From the NCBI GenBank assembly GCA_016707445.1, contig JADJHR010000008.1:124001-188000 (forward strand): a stretch of 64,000 bases of DNA, given 5' to 3'. This DNA is from Rubrivivax sp. GTDB lineage: Bacteria; Pseudomonadota; Gammaproteobacteria; Burkholderiales; Burkholderiaceae_C. The notes under the pieces were generated by a model that searched no databases, had not been told where the DNA came from, and worked only from the letters and a program-made list of their open reading frames with translations. Below, one piece after another: positions 57,965 to 64,000 of this stretch; the stretch's first letter is position 1; every line of letters begins with the position of its first letter. The translations under genes were made by a program, and so were the position numbers.

Positions 57965-58833
57965 CCGGCCAACGCAGCCGCGTGATGGCGAAGATGATCC
58001 TCGACCACGCTCGCGATGAAAAAATAACCGTGGTCATAGCCGACGTGCCGGCGCAGTGTCAACGGCTGGCCGACCGCGGCGCAGGCGGCTTCGAAGGCCG
58101 CGGGGTGCAGTTGTTCAGCCAGAAACTTGTCGGCCAGCCCCTGGTCGATCAGGATGCCCTGTGGGTACGGCACGCTGCGCTGCGCTTGCATCAGCGCGCT
58201 GGCGTCATGTGCAGCCCAGGTGCTGCGGTCTGGCCCCAGGTAACCGCTGAAAGCCTTGTGGCCCCACGGGCACTGGGTGGGTGCGCAGATCGGCGCCAAC
58301 GCCGACAGGCTCTTGAACACACCCGGGTGGCGCAACGCCAGGGTCAAGGCACCATGCCCACCCATCGAGTGCCCGAACAGCCCCGTGCGGCCCTGCAACA
58401 CCGGCGCCTGTTGCCAGACCTGCACCAGCAGCTCCTGCAGCAGGTAACTCTCCATCCGCCAATGGCCGGCCCAGGGCGGCTGCGTAGCGTCGAGGTAGAA
58501 GCCGGCACCGACGCCGAAGTCCCAACTGTCGGACTCACCCGCAACGTTGGCCCCGCGCGGGCTGGTGTCGGGCATCAGAAGGGCGAGGCCGAGTTCGGCC
58601 GCCATGCGCTGCGCACCCGCCTTGATCGTGAAGGTCTCTTCGTTGCAGGTCAGGCCGGCCAGAAACACCAGCAGCGGCACGCGCGCCGCACTGGGGGCCA
58701 GGGCCTGAGGCGGCAGGTAGAGCGCAAAACGCATCGGCAAGCCGATCTGGGCCGACGTGTGGCGATGAAAGCGCTGCACACCCCCGAAGCAGGCGTGCTC
58801 GGATGTCAGCTCCCAATCAGCAGCCCGCCCCAT
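57961..58833 (-). CDS. fghA: S-formylglutathione hydrolase
   Basis: 290 residues. The esterase-D fold is clear: LVFLAGLTCNEETFTIKAGAQR (within residues 54-75), the nucleophile in GHSMGGHGAL, and the C-terminal His in YDHGYFFIASVVEDHLRHHA. It hydrolyses S-formylglutathione to formate and glutathione. Its ATG overlaps the adhC stop (TGATG), so the two detoxification steps are translationally coupled. The start MGRAADWELTSEHACFGGVQ fits the family length. Confidence 0.93.
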   Translation of the reverse strand: MGRAADWELTSEHACFGGVQRFHRHTSAQIGLPMRFALYLPPQALAPSAARVPLLVFLAGLTCNEETFTIKAGAQRMAAELGLALLMPDTSPRGANVAGESDSWDFGVGAGFYLDATQPPWAGHWRMESYLLQELLVQVWQQAPVLQGRTGLFGHSMGGHGALTLALRHPGVFKSLSALAPICAPTQCPWGHKAFSGYLGPDRSTWAAHDASALMQAQRSVPYPQGILIDQGLADKFLAEQLHPAAFEAACAAVGQPLTLRRHVGYDHGYFFIASVVEDHLRHHAAALAG

Positions 58834-59939
58834 CAGAACACCACCACCGACCGGATCGATTCCCCTCGCTTCATCAGCTCGAACCCTTCGTTGATGTCCT
58901 CGAGCTTCAGCTTGTGCGTGATCAGGTCGTCGATGTTGAGCTTGCCGTCCATGTACCAGTCGACGATCCTGGGCACGTCGGTGCGGCCGCGCGCGCCGCC
59001 GAAGGCCGAGCCTTCCCACTTGCGGCCGGTGACCAGCTGGAACGGGCGCGTGCTGATCTCGGCGCCGGCCTCGGCCACGCCGATGATGATGCTGCGGCCC
59101 CAGCCCTTGTGCGTGCACTCCAGCGCCTGGCGCATCACCTGGGTGTTGCCGATGCACTCGAAGCTGTAGTCGGCGCCGCCGTCGGTCAGCTGCTGAACGG
59201 CGTCGACGACGTTGGGCACGTCGTTCGGGTTGATGAAGTGCGTCATGCCGAACTGGCGCGCCATGGCTTCGCGTTTGGGGTTGATGTCGACGCCGATGAT
59301 CTTGTCGGCGCCCACCATCCGGGCGCCCTGGATCACGTTCAGGCCGATGCCGCCCAGGCCGAACACCACCACGTTGGCGCCGGCCTCGACCTTGGCCGTG
59401 AACAGCACCGCGCCGACGCCGGTGGTCACGCCGCAGCCGATGTAGCAGACCTTGTCGAACGGCGCGTCGGGGCGGATCTTGGCCAGCGCGATTCCGGGCA
59501 CCACGATGTGGTTGGCGAAGGTGCTGGTGCCCATGTAATGCAGCAAGGGCTTGCCATCGATCGAGAAGCGCGACGTGCCGTCGGGCATCAAGCCCTTGCC
59601 CTGGGTGCCGCGGATGGCCTGGCACAGGTTGGTCTTGCGCGACAGGCAGAACTTGCACTGCCGGCATTCGGGCGTGTAGAGCGGGATCACGTGGTCGCCG
59701 GGCTTCAGCCAGGGCACGCCGGCGCCCACTTCCAGCACCACGCCGGCGCCTTCGTGGCCCAGGATGGCCGGGAACAGGCCTTCGGGGTCGGCCCCGCTGA
59801 GCGTGTACCAGTCGGTGTGGCAGATGCCGGTGGCCTTGACCTCGACCAGCACCTCGCCTTCGCGCGGGCCTTGCAGGTCCACGGTCTCGATCGTCAACGG
59901 GGCGCCGGCCTTCCAGGCCACGGCTGCTTGCGTCTTCAT
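58833..59939 (-). CDS. adhC: S-(hydroxymethyl)glutathione dehydrogenase (class III alcohol dehydrogenase)
   Basis: 368 residues. The medium-chain dehydrogenase features are complete: catalytic zinc ligands in ICHTDW and GHEGAGVV, structural zinc CRQCKFCLSRKTNLC, and the NAD-binding GLGGIGLNVIQGA. It oxidises hydroxymethylglutathione formed from formaldehyde. An AAGGA site lies seven bases from the ATG. It is followed directly by fghA and preceded by gshB, which supplies glutathione. Confidence 0.94.
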   Translation of the reverse strand: MKTQAAVAWKAGAPLTIETVDLQGPREGEVLVEVKATGICHTDWYTLSGADPEGLFPAILGHEGAGVVLEVGAGVPWLKPGDHVIPLYTPECRQCKFCLSRKTNLCQAIRGTQGKGLMPDGTSRFSIDGKPLLHYMGTSTFANHIVVPGIALAKIRPDAPFDKVCYIGCGVTTGVGAVLFTAKVEAGANVVVFGLGGIGLNVIQGARMVGADKIIGVDINPKREAMARQFGMTHFINPNDVPNVVDAVQQLTDGGADYSFECIGNTQVMRQALECTHKGWGRSIIIGVAEAGAEISTRPFQLVTGRKWEGSAFGGARGRTDVPRIVDWYMDGKLNIDDLITHKLKLEDINEGFELMKRGESIRSVVVF

Positions 59940-59975
59940 GGGGCGATCCTTCGGTCGAAAGAGAGAGTCATTGTC

Positions 59976-59996
59976 GGCAGCGCTCAGAGCGCTGCC
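59976..59996 (-). terminator. hairpin overlapping the gshB stop
   Basis: GGCAGCGCT and AGCGCTGCC form a perfect 9-bp stem around three bases that include part of the gshB stop codon. No U-tract follows, but position and stability suit a terminator or attenuator before adhC. Confidence 0.55.
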
Positions 59997-60928
59997 TCGA
60001 GCGCATCGATGAACATCTTGGCCACGTCGAAGCCGGTCTGCTGAGCGATCTCCTGAAAGCAGGTCGGGCTGGTGACGTTGATCTCGGTCATGCTGTTGCC
60101 GATCACGTCGACGCCCACCAGCAGCAGGCCGCGCGCGGCCAGCACCGGGCCCAGGGCTTCGGCGATGCGGCGGTCGCCGTCGCTCAAGGGTTGCGCCACG
60201 CCCTTGCCGCCGACGGCCAGGTTGCCGCGCACCTCGCTGCCTTGCGGGATGCGCGCCAGCACGAAGGGCACGGGCTGGCCGGCGATCAGCAGCACACGCT
60301 TGTCGCCGTGCACGATCTCGGGCACGAACTTCTGCACCATCAGCGTCTGTGCGCCGCCGCCGTTCAGCGTCTCGATGATGCTGCCCAGGTTCAGCGCGTC
60401 AGGGCCGACGCGGAAGATGCCCGTGCCGCCCATGCCGTCCAGCGGCTTCAGGATGATGTCGCGGTGCTCGGCATGAAAGGCGCGCACGTCGGCCGCGGCG
60501 CGCGTGACCAGGGTGGGCGCAATGAAGTCCGGGAATTCGAGGATCGCCAGCTTCTCGGGGTGGTCGCGCAGCGCCGCCGGCTTGTTGAAGACCCTGGCAC
60601 CTTCGCGCTCGGCCTGGCCCAGCAGGTGGGTGGCGTAGAAGTACTCGCTGTCGAAGGGTGGGTCCTTGCGCATCAGCACCGCGCCGGCCTGGTGCAGCGC
60701 GAAGGCTGGGTGTTCGGCCTCGACGCGGAACCAGTCGTCCAGGTCGCCGGTCAGGCTGATCTCGCGCACGGTGGCGCTGACCGGTTCGCCCTGGCGCCAG
60801 CGCAGGCTTCGCGGCTCGCAGGCCAGGATGGCATGGCCGCGGCGCGCGGCCTCGCGCATCATCGCGAAGGTCGAATCCTTGTGGGTCTTGAAGCTCTCCA
60901 GCGGGTCGGCGACGAACAGCAGTTTCAC
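59984..60928 (-). CDS. gshB: glutathione synthetase
   Basis: 314 residues. The N-terminus KLLFVADPLESFKTHKDST, the ATP-grasp part with PLDGMGGTGIFRV, and the C-terminal GVDVIGNSMTEINVTSPT are characteristic of proteobacterial GshB. It joins gamma-glutamylcysteine and glycine using ATP. Gene length is normal. It sits upstream of the glutathione-dependent adhC-fghA pair. Confidence 0.95.
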   Translation of the reverse strand: MKLLFVADPLESFKTHKDSTFAMMREAARRGHAILACEPRSLRWRQGEPVSATVREISLTGDLDDWFRVEAEHPAFALHQAGAVLMRKDPPFDSEYFYATHLLGQAEREGARVFNKPAALRDHPEKLAILEFPDFIAPTLVTRAAADVRAFHAEHRDIILKPLDGMGGTGIFRVGPDALNLGSIIETLNGGGAQTLMVQKFVPEIVHGDKRVLLIAGQPVPFVLARIPQGSEVRGNLAVGGKGVAQPLSDGDRRIAEALGPVLAARGLLLVGVDVIGNSMTEINVTSPTCFQEIAQQTGFDVAKMFIDALEAAL

Positions 60929-61041
60929 GGTCAGGGTCCTCCAGCGGGTGACTGTCGCACAAAGGCGCAGGCGGGCGCTGCGGCACTGCTCAAGCCCGGC
61001 AGCAGCAGGCCGATACCCCGATTGAGTCGGGAGATCCTGTC

Positions 61042-61782
61042 ATGTGTCGCTTCGTGGCCTACCTGGGTGAGCCGCTGTACCTGGAAGAGCTGATCGCCAA
61101 GCCACGCCACTCGCTGATGCGGCAGTCGCTGCGCGCTGGCCAGGCCAAGACCGTGACCAATGGCGATGGCTTCGGCATCGGCTGGTACGGCGAGCGGCCC
61201 GAGCCCGCGGTCTACCGCGAGGTGATGCCGGCCTGGAGCGACGACAACCTGATGGCGCTGGCGAGCACGCTGCGCGCGCATCTGTTCTTCGCCCATGTGC
61301 GCGCTGCCACCGCCGGCGGCATTGCGCGCAGCAACTGCCATCCGTTTCGCCACGGCCGCTGGATGTTCATGCACAACGGGCAGATCGGCGGCTTCGCGCA
61401 GCTGCGCCGCACGCTCGAATCGCGCTTGCCCGACGAGCTGTACGCCGCGCGCCGCGGTGCCACCGATTCCGAGCTCTTGTTCCTGCTGGCGCTGGTGCAC
61501 ATCGACACCGGCATGCCGGCCGCCGAAGCCATGTTGCAGGTGGTCGACGACATCTGCTGCCTGATGCAAGCGCAGGGCATCGCGGCCCCGCTGCGCTTTG
61601 CCGCGGCGCTGTCCGACGGACAGCAGCTGCACGCCTTTCGCCTGGCCAGCGACGACAGCCCGCCCACGCTGTACCGGCGCAATTGCGCGCAGGGCACCGT
61701 GATCGCCAGTGAGCCCCTGGCCGACGACGAAGCAGGCTGGTCGCCGCTGCCCGCCGGTGCGGTGGTTTCGCTCAGGCTCTGA
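61042..61782 (+). CDS. class II glutamine amidotransferase (YafJ-like)
   Basis: 246 residues. The nucleophile is Cys2 (MCRFVAYLG), followed by DGFGIGWYG, FFAHVRAAT and FMHNGQIGGF, the typical GATase II blocks. There is no attached synthase domain, so it is a stand-alone amidotransferase whose partner is unknown. It is transcribed toward the BenE gene. Confidence 0.88.
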   Translation: MCRFVAYLGEPLYLEELIAKPRHSLMRQSLRAGQAKTVTNGDGFGIGWYGERPEPAVYREVMPAWSDDNLMALASTLRAHLFFAHVRAATAGGIARSNCHPFRHGRWMFMHNGQIGGFAQLRRTLESRLPDELYAARRGATDSELLFLLALVHIDTGMPAAEAMLQVVDDICCLMQAQGIAAPLRFAAALSDGQQLHAFRLASDDSPPTLYRRNCAQGTVIASEPLADDEAGWSPLPAGAVVSLRL

Positions 61783-61794
61783 GCCCGCGCGGGG

Positions 61795-61810
61795 ATCGCC
61801 GGAAGGCGAT
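61795..61810. terminator. GGAA-loop hairpin between convergent genes
   Basis: ATCGCC and GGCGAT pair around a GGAA loop, 13 bp after the amidotransferase stop and 30 bp from the BenE stop. It is short but well placed. Confidence 0.4.
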
Positions 61811-61839
61811 GCACGGCTGGCGAAGGCCCGAACGCGATT

Positions 61840-63015
61840 TCACGCGCGAGGGCTGAAGCGCTGCACCGCCAGCGCCAGGCCGCCGGCCAGCACGCCCCAG
61901 AAGGCAGCCCCCACACCGGCCAGCGTCAAACCGCTGGCGGTGACCAGATAGGTGATCAACGCCGCTTCGCGGCTGCGTTCGTCCTTCACCGCCACCGCCA
62001 ACCCCGTGCCGATCGTGCCCAGCAGGGCAAAGCCGGCCAGCGCCAGCACCAGCTCTTTGGGAAAGGCCGCGATCAGCCCCACCACTGCGCCGCCGAGCAG
62101 GCCGGTCACGATGTAGAAGAGCCCGGCCGTCACCGCTGCGGTGTAGCGCCGTGCCGGGTCGGCACTGGCCTCGGCGCTCATGCAGATGGCTGCGGTGATG
62201 GCCGCCAGGTTCAGCGCGTAAGCACCAAACGGGGCCAGCAGCATGCTGGCTGCGCCGGTGATCGCCACCGGCGGCGACACCGGCACGTCGAAGCCGGCGG
62301 CACGCTGCGCCGCCACGCCGGGCAGGTTCTGCGACGCCATGGTGACGACGAACAACGGCAGCGCGACACCGATCAGCGCCGGCAGGCTGAACTGCGGCCG
62401 CGTGAACACCGGCACCGTCAGCTGCCAGGCGATGCCGCCCAGGTGCAACTGGCCCTGCACCGCGGCCACGGCCAGGCCGACCAGCAGCACGCCCGGCACC
62501 GCATAACGCGGCCAGGCGCGCCGGCCCAGCAGATAGGCCGCGCCCATCGCCAGCACCAGCAGGGTCTGGCTGCGCAGCGACAGGAAGGCGTCGAAGGCAA
62601 AACGCGTCAGCACGCCGGCCAGCAAGGCGGCGGCCAGCGCCTGCGGAATGCGGTCCATCACGCGCGCGAAGGCGCCGCTGGCGCCGGCCAGTGTGATCAG
62701 CAGGCCACAGATCATGAAAGCACCCACGGCCTCGGCCAGTGGCACGCCGGCGCCGGCCGTGACCAGCAGCGCCGCGCCCGGGGTCGACCAGGCAGTAAGC
62801 ACCGGCATGCGGTACCACAGGCTCAGGCCCGCGCTGGTCAACCCCATGCCCATGCCCAGCGCCCACAGCCACGACGCCGTGACCTCGGGCGTGGCGCCCA
62901 GTGCCGCCGCAGCCTGGAAGATGATGACCACCGAGCTGGTGTAGCCCACCAGCACCGCGACGAAACCGGCCACCACGGCCGGCAACGACAGATCGGCCCA
63001 GAAGGACCGATGCAT
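61840..63015 (-). CDS. BenE family benzoate/H+ symporter-type membrane protein
   Basis: 391 residues from the ATG giving MHRSFWADLSLPAVVAGFVAVLVGY. Ten to twelve hydrophobic helices and BenE blocks such as AWSTPGAALLVT, PQALAAALLAGVLTRF, VVTMASQNLPGVA and NLAAITAAICM are present. Members import benzoate, but no benzoate catabolic gene is in the window, so the substrate is uncertain. Its ATG overlaps the kup stop (TGATG). Confidence 0.87.
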   Translation of the reverse strand: MHRSFWADLSLPAVVAGFVAVLVGYTSSVVIIFQAAAALGATPEVTASWLWALGMGMGLTSAGLSLWYRMPVLTAWSTPGAALLVTAGAGVPLAEAVGAFMICGLLITLAGASGAFARVMDRIPQALAAALLAGVLTRFAFDAFLSLRSQTLLVLAMGAAYLLGRRAWPRYAVPGVLLVGLAVAAVQGQLHLGGIAWQLTVPVFTRPQFSLPALIGVALPLFVVTMASQNLPGVAAQRAAGFDVPVSPPVAITGAASMLLAPFGAYALNLAAITAAICMSAEASADPARRYTAAVTAGLFYIVTGLLGGAVVGLIAAFPKELVLALAGFALLGTIGTGLAVAVKDERSREAALITYLVTASGLTLAGVGAAFWGVLAGGLALAVQRFSPRA

Positions 63016-64000
63016 CAGATTTCGACTTTCGAGCCCAGCTCGACGATGCGGTTGGTCGGCAGGCTGAGGAAGTCGGCCGCCGCGCTGGCGTTGCGGTGCA
63101 TGCTGGCGAAGAGCTTCTCGCGCCACAGCACCATGCCGCCGCGCAGCGTGGGAATGACCTGGTCGCGGCTGAGGAAGTAGCTGGTCTGCATGTCGTCGAG
63201 TTCGATGCCGCGGCCCGACAAGAGCTTGAGGGCCTCGGGCACGTCGGGTTCGTTCTTGAAGCCGAAGTTCAGCGACACCTGCCAACAGTCGCGGCCCAGC
63301 GATTCGACTTCACAGCGGCGGTCGAAACCGATCCACGGCACTTCATGGTGCTGCACGCTGACGAACAGGTTCTGCGCATGCAGCACCTTGTTGTGCTTGA
63401 GGTTGTGCAGCAGGGCAAAGGGCGTGGCACCCTTCTCGGCCGAGAGAAAGACGGCGGTGCCGACCACCCGCTGCGGCGGGCTCAGGAACAGCGATTCAAG
63501 AAACATCGGCAGTTCGATCGCCTCGTCGCGCAGCCGTTCGGCCATCAGGCGACGGCCCTGCTTCCAGGTCGTCATCAACAGGAACACCACGCCACCAATG
63601 ACCAGCGGGAACCAGCCGCCTTCCAGCACCTTCACCGCGTTGGCGGCAAAGAAGGTGAAGTCGACGGCAAAGAAGAAACCGGTGGCCGCCAGGCACAGCG
63701 GCAGCGGCAACTTCCAGGCGAAGCGGATGACGAAGAACGTCATCACCGTGGTGATGGTCATGTCGATGGTGACCGCGATGCCGTAGGCCGACGCCAGCGC
63801 GCTGCTCGACCCAAAGCTGACCACCGCGGCGACGATGCAAGCGTACAGCGCCCAGTTGACGAAGGGCACGTAGATCTGCCCGATCTCGCGGACCGAGGTG
63901 TGGGCCACGCGCAGCCGCGGCAGGTAGCCCAGCTGGATAGCCTGCTTGGTGACCGAGAAAGCGGCCGTGATCAGCGCCTGCGACGCAATCACCGCGGCGG
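63015..64000 (-). CDS. kup: KUP system potassium uptake protein, C-terminal part (5' end outside window)
   Basis: About 328 codons are seen. The stretch ASQALITAAFSVTKQAIQLGYLPR, membrane helices such as FVNWALYACIVAAVVSFGSSSALASAYG and the long cytosolic C-terminal domain ending LPTNRIVELGSKVEI (all given in short pieces) identify Kup. It imports K+ with protons. It overlaps the BenE gene, an uncommon pairing. Confidence 0.92.
   Translation of the reverse strand, partial: AAVIASQALITAAFSVTKQAIQLGYLPRLRVAHTSVREIGQIYVPFVNWALYACIVAAVVSFGSSSALASAYGIAVTIDMTITTVMTFFVIRFAWKLPLPLCLAATGFFFAVDFTFFAANAVKVLEGGWFPLVIGGVVFLLMTTWKQGRRLMAERLRDEAIELPMFLESLFLSPPQRVVGTAVFLSAEKGATPFALLHNLKHNKVLHAQNLFVSVQHHEVPWIGFDRRCEVESLGRDCWQVSLNFGFKNEPDVPEALKLLSGRGIELDDMQTSYFLSRDQVIPTLRGGMVLWREKLFASMHRNASAAADFLSLPTNRIVELGSKVEI

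Overview
The window is about 64 kb of very GC-rich DNA. The atpIBEFHAGDC-hemE-priA order, the complete branched-chain amino acid ABC transporter, the HsdR/Uup/AdhC-FghA-GshB gene sets and the codon habits point to a betaproteobacterium of the order Burkholderiales, probably near the Leptothrix/Rubrivivax/Methylibium group. The order is well supported; the finer placement is an inference from gene content, not from a tree. No rRNA, tRNA or CRISPR array was seen.

Layout. 1-5.3 kb (minus): a secreted-protein locus with a DUF1800 lipoprotein, a DUF1501 Tat protein and a partial RTX/serralysin-like M10 metalloprotease. 5.5-7.5 kb (minus): Rep-type helicase. 7.6-16.4 kb (plus): a surface-polysaccharide cassette with a 1427-residue multi-domain glycosyltransferase/methyltransferase, an acyltransferase-SGNH protein, PhoD and an AEC transporter, the first three joined by ATGA overlaps. 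16.5-27.3 kb (minus): priA, hemE and the whole F1Fo ATP synthase operon, with a frameshift in atpD and a probable one at the end of atpE. 27.5-29.6 kb (plus): a DsbD/ScsB-type thiol:disulfide reductase, also frameshifted. 29.6-32.7 kb (minus): sugar lactonase, aldose epimerase, GNAT and cytochrome b561. 33-38.3 kb (plus): cytochrome c' and livGFHMK. 38.4-42.8 kb (minus): an EamA-aminotransferase-PhzF-VOC-AlaX operon, divergent from a MocR regulator (42.8-44.3 kb). 44.4-46.7 kb (plus): an unknown protein, DUF3034 and a periplasmic truncated globin. 46.7-48.6 kb (minus): the ABC-F ATPase Uup.

48.6-57.9 kb is the accessory region: a type I restriction-modification locus (hsdR, hsdM, broken hsdS) coupled to a DUF3800 gene and a small winged-helix gene. 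It is followed by a badly eroded second copy of the DUF3800/winged-helix block between inverted repeats, a C-terminal remnant of another protein, and a 24-codon fragment of a second uup. Because intact uup lies on the left edge and a diverged uup 5' fragment on the right edge in the same orientation, the region looks like an island inserted at the 5' end of uup. 58-64 kb returns to core genes: fghA-adhC-gshB (glutathione and formaldehyde detoxification), a class II glutamine amidotransferase, a BenE-type symporter and the C-terminal part of Kup.

Single-base indels in atpD, atpE and dsbD, plus the insertion-rich noise at 54.3-57.4 kb, mean that consensus error must be ruled out before any of these genes is called dead.
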